Source: Phascolomyces articulosus (Eukaryota > Mucoromycota > Mucoromycetes > Mucorales > Lichtheimiaceae). Taken from it: 64,000 bases of DNA. This document shows positions 46,415 to 57,600 of the stretch, piece after piece (the first letter of the stretch is position 1; every line of letters begins with the position of its first letter). The translations under genes were made by a program, and so were the position numbers. Where the stretch lies: contig JAIXMP010000024.1 in the NCBI GenBank assembly GCA_025677815.1, forward strand, positions 496,001-560,000, written 5' to 3'. The notes beneath the pieces are model-generated. The model worked only from the letters and a program-made list of their open reading frames with translations, made no database searches and was not told where the DNA came from.

Positions 46415-46664
46415 ATGCAATCAACATTCAAGTGCCTCCTTCCATGTAATAGCAACGCTGCCAACGTGATCGATACTTCTAAAGTTTGTAGTGGTCGAGG
46501 TAAAAGTTATTGTTTGATTCATCGAGTATATTTCGAAACAAGTTGGTGTCCTCAATGTAGTCGAGGTTAGTTAGGTAGATTAATATTCTTATCTCTTTTT
46601 TTTGTTTCTTGTAAAAACAAGTTTTATTAACTTGATTTATTTAGGTGGACTTCGTCGTTATTGA
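46415..46664 (+). CDS. Cys-rich 56-residue microprotein (putative zinc-binding)
   Basis: Two exons, 46415-46565 and 46645-46664, separated by a 79-bp intron (donor GTTAGT, acceptor TTTAG). The product has C7, C11, C25, C33, H36, C45 and C48, ending in WCPQCSRGGLRRY: a C-x4-PC-type start and a CPxC knuckle suggest one or two zinc sites. Without splicing, the frame stops at once (CSRG, then TAG), so splicing adds only GLRRY. There is no signal peptide, so it is probably intracellular. A TATA box and a long AC-rich leader and trailer around it suggest a genuine transcription unit. No family is recognised. The Arg-rich end could bind nucleic acid. Confidence 0.5.
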
Positions 46665-49600
46665 AACTAAAAACTCTTTTTTTATTATAACATTCAACCA
46701 TGCACTATTTACCTTTGAAAAAAAAGTATATCTTTGTTCATCTTCTCCATCCACACACACTTACTCTTTCTCCAAAAACAAAATTTCATTTGATATGTAA
46801 AAAAAAAAGGAAACAAAACAAAACAATCCTCAAAAAATCGAGACCGAACAAAGAACAAACAAACAAAAAATAATAATAATCATGCACATTAACACATCAA
46901 TCACATTCACTCACTCACTACACTCCAAAAAAAAAAAGATCCACTATTCATTTATTATTATCATTATCATTATTATTATTATTATCATTATTACACATGC
47001 TTATTTAAAAACATCAATAACAAAAACATGTTTCTCTTCTTCTGTACGTAAAAAAAAATCATGTCTATCTATTCATTCATCAAAAAAAGAATACTCTCTC
47101 TCTCTCTCTTCTCTTTCGATCTACTTTTACCTATTGTAATCTACTGTTTCATATATTAAAAAAAAATGCTTTTTTTAAGAACAATATCACTTTTATTACC
47201 TTCCTCCTCCTACTCCTCTTTTTCTATTTTCTCATAATTCAGCCACCACCACAGATCATATCTCAAAAAAACCAACTTTATTTGTATGTTCAAAAATAAT
47301 CATCATCCTACTAGTTTAATAACACACACACACAAAAATACTACTGTAATACAATTCTATCCTCTTCTTCTCCTTCTTCAACAAACTACTATTATCTACT
47401 TTTTTTGTCCGTATATCCCTACTAGAAAGTTTTTTTTTTGTATCTTTATTCTTCAAAAAAAAACATCACTTTGTCTCTCTCGAATAATAATAATAAATAA
47501 ATAAAACCAAAAAAATGCTTTTCTATTACATACGAGGTAACTCCATTCTTTCTTGAAATTCGTATTATAATTTTCTTGTCATACCCATTTTTAAAAAAGA
47601 AGGGGAGAGTAAAAAATATATATAAAAAAAAAGAAAGGGCGATCTGGCCACGTTCGGTTCTCATCGTAATAATTTTTAGTTAAATGTACAACATGGACAA
47701 AGAAAGAAATCTCCACTTGACCTTAAGCTGATCTCATGATAGATTTGTTGTTTGTTGTTTTTTTTTGTTGTGCACATACACACACACAATTATTACGGCA
47801 TTGCATTCCGTTAAAAAAAAATCACATCTACGAACAAAAAAAAAGCTTATCAATAATTCTATAAGATGAATTTTTACAAGTGTTGTTAAAATTTATAATT
47901 ATTCTATATATCCTATACTTTTTCACCCCCATTCATTTTTGTACATTCTTGGATAATAATGTTCCACATTATAATTTATTCTATTATTTTATATAGATTT
48001 ATTATCATGGTACCATTCATATTACAATAATATTACACATAGATATATAGAATCTTATAAACCCCCTCCCCCAATGGAACACGCGATCTGATGAAAAGAA
48101 TATACAATGGTATAATTATGTACTCAAAACAGAATCATCACAATGATGATTGTATACAAGTATATATATATATAAAAGAATGACCTTCTTTTATTCTTTT
48201 TAGTTACATAAAGATCATGATTTACAATACACTTCTTCCACGCATTGGCCATATGTTTTATATAAAAATGGTAATCAATCATAGAAAAAAAAACACGGGT
48301 AAATGTTTTTTTTCTTTTTATATTGCATTAATTCAACGGCGATTAAAAATAAAAATGGGTTTGGTGGAGCGCACACGCAAAAAAAAAGAACTGATGCGCA
48401 GCACTTTTCAAACAAAAATAAAAGACTCTAGTAGTAACTTTTAACTTTTATCCAAAAGGTATTAGAACGATTGCTAACTTTATATATATGAACCTGAGCC
48501 GTTTCAATACTTTCTTTTAAGAAAAGGATAAAATAAAAAGATATCATTTAAACAGCCAAATTTGACTCTATAGGAGATAGGATCAGTAGAAATCTCAAGA
48601 TCCTTTTTGGATTAGTATTTCAAAAAGAAAACACAGTCAAATGCTTAAAATAAAAACATTGAAGATATATATGCATGTACTGCTCGAACCAAAAAAAAAG
48701 AGATTAAAATGACTTGATCCATAAGACGTCGCAGGATTGAAAATGTTACTACTCCACCAAGTAAAAGAAATACGTTGTTGTGCTACCTTGTTGGAAGTAG
48801 CACTATTTTATTTGATATACCTAAATGATTATGCTATATAAACAGACATGTCATTTATAGCTACAGTAATTGATGCAGAAAAGATAGGAATAGCTTTGAT
48901 AAAACGAGATATTCGTCATCTTTTCTAAACGACTCAAAAAAAAAAAAATATCGAGTGCAGCGTCAATTATTTCCCTTAAGAAAAGAAGAACAGCAATGAT
49001 GGATGACACTTTTCAAGGCGTCCTCCATTAATGATATGGAAGAGTAAAAACATTAGAATTATTCATTGGTAAAGTAGTCATCAGAAGGATAAATCTTGAT
49101 ATCGATATATTCTAAGCCTTTTCACTTTGTTGCGTTTCTTATTTCAGAAGATATGTATCAAGACGTTTAGTAAGAGAATTCTGCTGCATCCAGAGAAAAT
49201 TTAACATCGTATTACCAATATAAAACATAAACTCATTATAATAATTGCTTCATTGTAGAGCCGAATATGTGCTATGTAACAATTATCAAATAATTGATAA
49301 GATTAAGATTATAGTATTATTATTGTTCTTATTATTAGACGATTTAATGATAATAAAAAAAGTAGCCGCGTATCACATACTAACGTTCAAACTTATTATT
49401 GGTGTTTAATAATCTTACAGGGAATTCAATATTCTATATCAATAACTAATTTTTAAAAGATACGCAAATAAAAGGGTATTCTTTAACGCGTTCTTTGCAT
49501 ATGTAAATGAAAGAGTCGCAAAAGTGATTAATTATTATCATAAGTTAGATCGATTAATGCAAGTTAAATGTTTGAGCAAATAAAAAAACGGTATGCATTT

Positions 49601-49956
49601 TGTGTGAGGTGTGAGTAATGATGAACAAAAAAGTGTTCTTCCAGTTTTAAATAGAATATGATTTGAACGGTAGAAAATTCACCCTTCCTTTATATAAAAA
49701 ATACTTGCATTCACAGTATATATATGAGGCCTGAAGAGATCAAAATTCAACCAATCATATTCGAAAACTCAGTTTGAGTCACGACATTCAACTTCATTCG
49801 TTCGTAGACCTAAAAATGCTTTAATAACGATCTGACAACCTTTTTGTTTATAAACTTCTTTTTCCTTTTTCTTTAACTTCTTTAATACCTATCCAAAACT
49901 CCACCCCCCACTCTTCTTTTCTCTCCAATTTTTTTTAAATAATAAAAAACAACATA
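46665..49956. other. Intergenic and LEU1 upstream region, no gene supported
   Basis: First an A/C- and T/C-rich tail of the microprotein transcript (to about 47.6 kb), then AT-rich DNA without a convincing frame. Several short frames between 48.7 and 49.6 kb look vaguely protein-like but have frequent stops and no recognisable motif. No CCG(N4)CGG Leu3-type site was seen within about 250 bp before LEU1. Confidence 0.35.
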
Positions 49957-52227
49957 ATGGGACGTACACTCTATGATAAAGTATGGGACGACCACGTCGT
50001 TGACAAGCAAGAAGATGGAACGTGTTTGATCTATATTGATCGTCATCTTGTTCACGAAGTCACCAGTCCTCAAGCCTTTGAAGGTCTTCGTAATGCAGGT
50101 CGTAAAGTACGTCGTCCAGATTGTACTTTGGTAACTGTCGATCACAATATTCCTACTACCTCTCGTAAGACGTTCAAGAACGTCACGACTTTTATTGATG
50201 AAGCCGATTCGCGTACACAATGTGAAACGCTTGAACAAAACGTCAAGGAGTTCAACTTGACTTACTTTGGTATGGAAGATGATCGTCAAGGTATTGTGCA
50301 CGTTATTGGTCCTGAGCAAGGTTTTACTTTGCCTGGTTGTACCGTCAACTGTGGTGATTCGCACACTTCCACTCACGGTGCCTTTGGTGCTCTTGCCTTT
50401 GGTATTGGTACTTCTGAAGTCGAACACGTTTTGGCAACTCAAACCTTGTTGCAAAAGAAGAGCAAGAACATGCGTGTCAAGGTGGATGGTAAAGTAGCTC
50501 CTGGTGTGAACAGCAAGGATGTAGTGCTTCATATTATTGGTGTGATTGGTACTGCAGGTGGTACGGGTTGTGTTATTGAATTTGCTGGATCGGCATTTGA
50601 AGACATGTCCATGGAAGCACGCATGTCCGTTTGTAACATGTCCATTGAAGCTGGTGCACGTGCAGGTATGATTGCTCCTGATGAGACTACCTTTGAATAT
50701 ATTCGCAATCGTCCTTTGGCTCCCACGGGCGCGGAGTGGGACCGTGCTGTTGAATATTGGAAGTCGCTCCGCTCTGATGCTGATGCCAAATACGATATTG
50801 ATATCTCCATTGATGCTGCTGATATTGCTCCTACTTTGACTTGGGGTACCAGTCCTCAAGATGTGGTTCCTATTACTGGTAAGACACCTGATCCCGCAAA
50901 GACCGAAGATCCTACCCGTCGTCTTGCTATTGAACGTGCTTTGGATTATATTGGCTTGGAACCCAATACTCCCATGGAGCAAGTGAAGATCGACAAGGTG
51001 TTTATTGGTAGCTGCACCAACTCGCGTATCGAAGATCTCCGACACGCAGCCAAAATCGCCAAAGGCCGTCATGTGGCCGATTGGGTCTATGCCATGGTTG
51101 TCCCTGGTTCCGGTTTGATCAAGAAGCAAGCTGAACGTGAAGGATTGGATAAGATCTTGAAGGAAGCTGGATTTGATTGGCGTGAGGCAGGTTGTTCCAT
51201 GTGTTTGGGTATGAATCCTGATCAATTGAGCCCTGGTGAACGTTGTGCTTCTACTTCCAACCGTAACTTTGAAGGCCGTCAAGGTGCTGGTGGTCGTACT
51301 CATTTGGTCAGTCCTGCTATGGCTGCTGCTGCCGCTGTCACTGGTTATTTCACTGATGTCCGTAAATTGTTGCCTGAGGAAGAAAAGGATGATATTACTA
51401 ATTCGGGTGCAAGTGAAAAGCATCATCAAGATGTTGCATTGGAACCTCCTGTGGAAAACCATGAAAAGGCTGCCGATCAAGCAGATGTTGTAACAGATGC
51501 ACCTGCTGCTCAATCACCTGCACCTAAGAGCGCTGAAGCTTCCGGTATGCCCAAGTTCACTACTTTGGAAGGTTATGCCGCTCCCATGGATATTGCCAAT
51601 GTCGATACCGATATGATTATCCCCAAGCAATTCTTAAAGACTATCAAGCGTACTGGTTTGGGTAGTGCTCTTTTCTACAACTTGCGTTTCAACCCAGCTA
51701 CCAATGAAGAAAAGCCTGAATTTGTTTTGAACCAAGAACCTTATCGTCAAGCCAAGATTTTGGTATGCACCGGTCCCAACTTTGGCTGTGGTAGTTCTCG
51801 TGAACATGCTCCATGGGCTTTCAACGATTTCGGTATTCGATCCATCATTGCTACCAGCTTTGCTGATATCTTTTTCAACAATTGTTTCAAGAATGGTATG
51901 TTACCTATTGTGTTGAACCAAGAACAAGTCGATTTGTTGTATGGATTTGCCAAGAAGAATGAAAAGTTGGAAGTGGATTTAATCAACCAAGTCGTCAAAT
52001 ATCCTGGTGGTGAAATTCCTTTCCAAGTCGAAGAGTTCCGTAAGCATTGTTTGGTCAATGGTTTGGATGATATTGGTTTAACCATGCAAAAGGATCAATT
52101 GATTGAATCCTTTGAATCTAAGCGTACGGCTAACTGGCCTTGGTTGAATGGTAAGGGTTACAATGGTAAGGCCACCAAGATTACCGCTGTCCCTGTTGGC
52201 AACAAGAAGCAAAAGTTGGATTGGTAA
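49957..52227 (+). CDS. LEU1: 3-isopropylmalate dehydratase (alpha-isopropylmalate isomerase)
   Basis: Single intron-free exon, 756 residues, the usual length of fungal Leu1. It isomerises 2-isopropylmalate to 3-isopropylmalate in leucine synthesis. The LeuC-like part (1 to about 480) has [20 protein letters not shown] and the three [4Fe-4S] ligands C353 (GSCTNSR), C413 and C416 (GCSMC). A Lys/Glu/Pro-rich linker (about 480-535) leads to the LeuD-like swivel part with [12 protein letters not shown] and [13 protein letters not shown] (609-621). The start ATG follows AACAACATA. Codon use is visibly more biased (GGT, GTC, AAG) than in neighbours, typical of a highly expressed gene. This bias also leaves a long open frame on the opposite strand. 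Leucine feedback in fungi acts through Leu3; no site is evident here. Confidence 0.98.
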   Translation: MGRTLYDKVWDDHVVDKQEDGTCLIYIDRHLVHEVTSPQAFEGLRNAGRKVRRPDCTLVTVDHNIPTTSRKTFKNVTTFIDEADSRTQCETLEQNVKEFNLTYFGMEDDRQGIVHVIGPEQGFTLPGCTVNCGDSHTSTHGAFGALAFGIGTSEVEHVLATQTLLQKKSKNMRVKVDGKVAPGVNSKDVVLHIIGVIGTAGGTGCVIEFAGSAFEDMSMEARMSVCNMSIEAGARAGMIAPDETTFEYIRNRPLAPTGAEWDRAVEYWKSLRSDADAKYDIDISIDAADIAPTLTWGTSPQDVVPITGKTPDPAKTEDPTRRLAIERALDYIGLEPNTPMEQVKIDKVFIGSCTNSRIEDLRHAAKIAKGRHVADWVYAMVVPGSGLIKKQAEREGLDKILKEAGFDWREAGCSMCLGMNPDQLSPGERCASTSNRNFEGRQGAGGRTHLVSPAMAAAAAVTGYFTDVRKLLPEEEKDDITNSGASEKHHQDVALEPPVENHEKAADQADVVTDAPAAQSPAPKSAEASGMPKFTTLEGYAAPMDIANVDTDMIIPKQFLKTIKRTGLGSALFYNLRFNPATNEEKPEFVLNQEPYRQAKILVCTGPNFGCGSSREHAPWAFNDFGIRSIIATSFADIFFNNCFKNGMLPIVLNQEQVDLLYGFAKKNEKLEVDLINQVVKYPGGEIPFQVEEFRKHCLVNGLDDIGLTMQKDQLIESFESKRTANWPWLNGKGYNGKATKITAVPVGNKKQKLDW

Positions 52228-53588
52228 ATTCATTCCCATTAAAAAAGTTTCCTTCTCTCTCTCTCTCTCTCTCTCTTTCTCGTTCTACATTCTATTTAAA
52301 AAATATATACATGTAAACATCCTTCACTTATCATTTTTGACATCCTTCCTTCCTTTTCCATTTATAACAAATCCCCAATACTTACAACCACTTTTTCTTT
52401 GTTTATAAATTTAATAAATAAAAAGCAAGAGATTCCTTTTTTTTTTGTTGATTTCACACACACACACACACATTCACACTCATACTACCACTATAACGCC
52501 TTTCTTGCTTTATTTTGTTTTCTTTTTTTTTTTGTATATATCATTCAAATAAATTATTATGGCTTTAAATAGATTTGATTTCATATAAACAAGTAGGAGT
52601 ATATTTTCAGCGTGTGGGTCGTCTCAAAAACTGCGTGTACATCAACTAATATGTAGTAAAGCCTGGCTATTTGCGATTGTGATGGATTATAATTTGAATC
52701 GGTTGGTATTGGAAATACGCAAGAAAATTGAAATCTATGATATACTCTATCAGATTTGTAATTCGACTTAACATTATCCATTGTTTTTAATATATAGATA
52801 TGTTTATGTAGTTTGAATAGTATGCCAAGTATCAATGCGTCATTGTGACGATATTATACTTTATCATGTGTAATGCTGTCGTGGGGGAAAATGTTATTTT
52901 GAGCGTGGATAAAGGATCAACTGATTCGACTTGACATCTCGTGCTATATTTGTATAATGTTTACTCTAACGATGATTACCACCTTCTCTCATTCGATCGC
53001 CGAATGCCATAAGTCGTTATATTGGGCGTAAGATTTGGCGTAAGATTTCAGATCGATCCATCCCACACGTTTTGTGTGTGACAATGGAAAGAAAAAAGTC
53101 ATGCCGTGCTTTGTCCTACCATTTTCTTCTACAAATCATTGGCATAAACGCGTATGTGACTCAGTAATTGTAAAGTGTTATTATTAGTACAATGTATGAA
53201 TCAATGTGATAAACCTGTTCAAGGCATTGTTGAATGAAGTCTTTTTTTTTTCTGTTGGGGCTATATATTTGTGTGTGACTATGATGTGCAACTGCTTTTT
53301 CTTTTTTTTTTTCATATGTAACCAACCATCCATTTTTATTTATCAACAACACAACAACGGGTTCTGAAAATTCTACCTTACCCCAATATTTCAGAGTGCA
53401 TATTTGTTTACATTTTTTTTATGAGAAGGAAAAAAAGCGTGTGAGAAATAATAGAATCGTAACAGAAAAAAAGGCATTTTATTTATACAAATCCGAAGAG
53501 AAAGAAACAAGAAATATACAATTTTCATAAGGATTTCGTTTGTTATTGGTTATTATGCTATGTGTTGAAGAGATGGAGGATATATGAT
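52228..53588. other. Intergenic, no gene supported
   Basis: CT and CA microsatellites after LEU1 (about 52250-52276 and 52457-52473). A less AT-rich section at 52850-53130 contains GGCGTAAGATTT twice in tandem (about 53024-53048). A minus frame at 52581-52835 has protein-like composition but no motif. Nothing can be called. Confidence 0.35.
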
Positions 53589-54560
53589 TTATGAAGCTTG
53601 CCAAAGAGAATGAGCAGTACCAGGCATCCAAGTAGGATTTGATGTGTGGCCTTGAAGACAAACATAAGTACGACCATGGTATTCAACTCGATCACCCATT
53701 GCATATGTACCAACAGGATCCCATTCTCTGGCACCGCTACCACCGCCACCATGATGGTGATGGCCAGATTGACCTTCATGATGATGTCCTCCTCCACCAT
53801 GATGTTTTTCTTGACGGCGTTCAAATTCTGCCTTTTGCTTTTGTTCTTCTTCTTGACGACGTCTTTGTTGTTCAGCTTCTTGTTTTTGGTGTTCAAATCG
53901 TTCACGGTCTTGTTCCAATTGTTGCTTTTGTTGTTCAAACTGTTCTTGTTGTTCTTGCTCTTCCTCTTTCTTCTTTTCATGATCTTTGTACAATTTGTTA
54001 CCCAAAAATCCTGCACCTACAGCCAAAGCACCACCGAGAACGGCTGTACCCACACCAGCAGCAATGTCCTTGTTACGCATCGACTTGACGCGTTTCAAAT
54101 GTTCTTCACTGATATATGAACGACCTTGGATAGGGTGACCCGATTGTTGACCACCAGGAGGACTATTGAATCCACGAGCAGTCATATTCAAATGAATTGT
54201 ACCAGCTTCTTTGCCATTGACCTTGAAGAGACCAAAAAGGCCGTTATAGTTACCACCGGGTGCTTGGACCACTTGGTTGATGGGAATTGCGCAAAAGCCA
54301 ATCACTTCATCGACACCCTTTTCTTCATCCATGACTTCAATAAAGAGTTCAGGTTCACCTATCAATTTCATATCAAAAGTTTGGTTCCATTCAGCATTCT
54401 TGCCAGCATCTTGATGAGTAAAGGTCTTTTGGAATGATTTCTTGTCTTCCAAGTTCAAAGAGAATTGGACATAAGGATCTTGTTTGCCCAATTTTTCAAC
54501 ATCGGGCATGTCTTGAGCCGATACAATAGTAAGTGAGAGACTTCCTTCGTTATGGAGCAT
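53589..54560 (-). CDS. C2 domain / glycine-zipper / coiled-coil / chitin-binding (CBM5/12-like) protein
   Basis: Single exon, 323 residues. Residues about 5-125 form a C2 domain (GSLSLTIVSAQDMPD, DPYVQFSL, WNQTFDMKL, GFCAIPI), with several of the acidic loop residues needed for Ca2+ binding. Residues 165-190 are a Gly/Ala zipper (AAGVGTAVLGGALAVGAGF) able to pack in membranes. Then follow a long Glu/Gln/Arg coiled coil (about 192-255) and a His/Gly-rich hinge. The end, REWDPVGTYAMGDRVEYHG...W, has the Trp/Tyr pattern of type-3 chitin-binding modules (CBM5/12). No signal peptide is seen, so the carbohydrate module may face the cytosol or reach the wall by a nonclassical route. A role at the membrane-wall interface, such as septum or pore plugging, is inference. 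Confidence 0.8.
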   Translation of the reverse strand: MLHNEGSLSLTIVSAQDMPDVEKLGKQDPYVQFSLNLEDKKSFQKTFTHQDAGKNAEWNQTFDMKLIGEPELFIEVMDEEKGVDEVIGFCAIPINQVVQAPGGNYNGLFGLFKVNGKEAGTIHLNMTARGFNSPPGGQQSGHPIQGRSYISEEHLKRVKSMRNKDIAAGVGTAVLGGALAVGAGFLGNKLYKDHEKKKEEEQEQQEQFEQQKQQLEQDRERFEHQKQEAEQQRRRQEEEQKQKAEFERRQEKHHGGGGHHHEGQSGHHHHGGGGSGAREWDPVGTYAMGDRVEYHGRTYVCLQGHTSNPTWMPGTAHSLWQAS

Positions 54561-54656
54561 AGTTAAAAATAAAAACTTGTTTGAACTTGGCTGGAATGAA
54601 GAAAAAAAAATAAGAATGCGAAAATAAATCTGATGGCCACAGAGAAACCTAGAGCT

Positions 54657-54665
54657 CTTTATATA
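54657..54665 (-). promoter_or_regulatory. TATA box of the C2/CBM gene
   Basis: TATATAAAG on the minus strand, about 97-105 bp before the start codon at 54560. Confidence 0.4.
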
Positions 54666-57600
54666 TGATTGAAAATGTTTTCGGATTGATTAACTAATTT
54701 GGACTATCGAATATGTTTTTTTTTTATTTTTACTATTGAGTAGAGAAGGTAATCGAAAAAAGCAACACCTACTATTATTATTATTGATCCAATGAAATAA
54801 TAATATGACATCATGAATCAAAACTAATTCTTTAGAGGTTTTTTTTAAGTGGCCGAGTGCTCTTATTTTTACTATCGTGCGATTTTCTACTTGTACGCTA
54901 ATAATAGTTTTCCGGATTTTACGTGTCACCTGTGGCTAATATATAGCTTGGTTGCGCCACGTATTCAATCCATACAAATTTATTCTAAATATGAACCAAT
55001 AATAAATATGTACAATGCACTAAAATACTACATAGATCTAATAGAAGACGCAATTCCAAAGAAAAGGGGCTCCGATAAATACCAGCGAGATCGATCATTA
55101 TTTAGAACGGAGAGTCTGATATATATTGCTATCCGTATGCAATTCATTGTAACACAACTGCATTAATGTTTCAGAATCTGGTTTTTATTTGACGCATATA
55201 AAAACAAACCTCGATTTTCTTGGCTTTATTATGTTGCTCCGTTTTATTATATACATTGAGGGATTGGGAGCTTGAATTATAATTTAATCGCAGAAGAACT
55301 GGGCATGATTATAATTCATCAATTATAGAATCGTTCGATATGTATCAAAAGTAAAAGATGTTGAATTGCGGCAACGGCAACAATAGTAATAATTTCTTTT
55401 ATCGAGGTAGAATCTCTTTTATAGATCTCGTAAATAATAACGCAATGCATATAGCGAATATGAAAAAATAGAAGTTTTATTATTATTTGATCTCACATGC
55501 TTGTAAAAAAAGCTTCGCACCATTAGCATAAACAAATAATACGTAAGCAACCATTTTTCTTCTGACTGGACGAGAAATATTTATATTCCAGAATAAAGGG
55601 ATAACAAATGGCTTTTTTTCCCTTGAATTTCAAGCATAAATGAACATTTTAGTATATTTGATATATATGATGAAAACTATCCATTTCACCAATGTTATGA
55701 TATATAGTCTTACTGTGCCACTTGAAATTTAAAGGTGGATTATGATGTATTATTATGTACATGAGATTGATTGTTTTAATACATATTTTTCCGTGATGCA
55801 GGTGATGATTTATTTAAAAATAGTTTTTTTTTTGTGTCAACATCAAAGAAATTTGGTATGTTGAAGACAATTAGATTCTACTGGATTACCCTAACAACAG
55901 CAATTGTAAATTAATTAAAGTTATTATAAGTATCCCTTGCTATAAATATATGAATATTGATTATTGTCGATAACAGTAATTATAGAAGTGGGTCAATATT
56001 GTCTATTTGATGATTATCGTTGTTATATTTTTCAACATACTGTTAGATATCTGATTAATTTATATTGATAGTAGTAATCCCTATTATGATCTCTTTTATA
56101 GATCCTAAATCTCTCGCCATTTTCATTTACAGTAGTAGCTTTTTTAATAACAATAAAACAACAACATGGGCTACAAAAGGAAGGGAGGTTGCATCAATTG
56201 GAGTGGTTAAGCACATATAGGTTAAATTGAATACACAATAACAATAAATTCTATAATTAAGCTCGAACTCAAGACCTTTATAATATGAAATTAGGTATTA
56301 GTATGGAACAGAGCAGGCAGTTATGCAAAATGTATTCGTCAAGATAACAAGAGATACCAGCAGTCAACTCTCTGGTAACCTATTTTATTCGACAATATAA
56401 TATAAATAGAACTTATTACTTGGTCAATGATATTTTCCATAGGGCACATCGTAGAAATAGTTGCGATGCATTTTTTGTTGTAACGAAGCCAGCTGTGATG
56501 ATTTTTTTCTTGGCTGGTGTTGAAAACCAAAACTATCTCTAAGGAATTAGAAGTAAGCTTACAGCCTAGACAAGAGAAAATTGCAGTTTAGGCTCTAAGC
56601 GGAGCGTTTTAAGCTTTGTTAATTTAATCATTTGCGTTTATAACAAATGAAGCCCACATAGTATTTGTTACTTACTGTGAGTGTTCTATTATTAATTCGC
56701 TTTCATTACTTCTGTTGATCTACTCTTGTTTATGGCAGTTTTGAAAGCTTGGGTAAACTGAACATTGTATGGTTTCTTCCATCCCCAGAACAATATGTTA
56801 CTCAATAGCTAATAAGTAGCACCGCATAATAATGAAAAGCTAATACTTTTTTTATGCTTATATTATAATTAAGAAATATAAAAACATTTTATTATATGTT
56901 ATTTTTAATAAGATATGGTTTCTGTCTACTATATCATGATACACATATTGACCAAATTGCTACGATACAACTACTTATTATACCTATCAATGAAGGAAGG
57001 AGGATATGAAAAGCTCCTTTTAAATCGGGTTGGATATGTGTATACTATTGCAATCAACGGAAAAAAGAAACTGGTGCTGTAATAAAGAAATGAGTGATAG
57101 GTGAGATATTGTGTATGACCATACTTAAACCGTATGTTTCGTTTTGAATTAAAACGTGAAGAGGAGAAACGTGTTATTATATCATGGATTATTATTGTAA
57201 TAGGTCTCGTGACGATTTGAGAATTTTCATTCGGTGCATTAATTAGTATTGACTGAGTGGTTATACTTTTTTGACCAGGTTTATCTTTTTAGGTCACATT
57301 GAATCAAAACACGAGAACTTTATGTGCTCTTATTACGTATTGTGAATTATTCTTATAGTAAATAATAGACTTTCACGGTTGTTTTTTTCGCAGTTTTATA
57401 AAACTTGTGTTATTTCGTAGTCGATAGAATAATATGTCAGACACATGTGTATTATTTTTGGCACAGCAGCTATGACACCGCGCTTAGTGCCTACCAAAGT
57501 CAATATGGAAAAGGTCTTTTGCAGTAAGTATATTTATGTACCACTCTAACCGCAGTGACTATGACACCTCGTAATACTTATGACCTCTTTTCATCATTTT

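Noticed and set aside
49882..51513. 543-codon open frame antisense to LEU1
   Set aside because: It overlaps a certain gene on the opposite strand, has no domain, and arises from the strong codon bias of LEU1, which avoids stop triplets in the complementary frame.
37138..52227. Idea that the aconitase-like gene and LEU1 form a functional cluster
   Set aside because: They are more than 10 kb apart with unrelated sequence between, and the aconitase-like protein lacks catalytic residues; both belonging to the aconitase superfamily is probably coincidence.
53639..54119. Plus-strand frames inside the C2/CBM gene
   Set aside because: Shadows of the coiled-coil and His-rich codons of the real minus-strand gene; no independent motifs.
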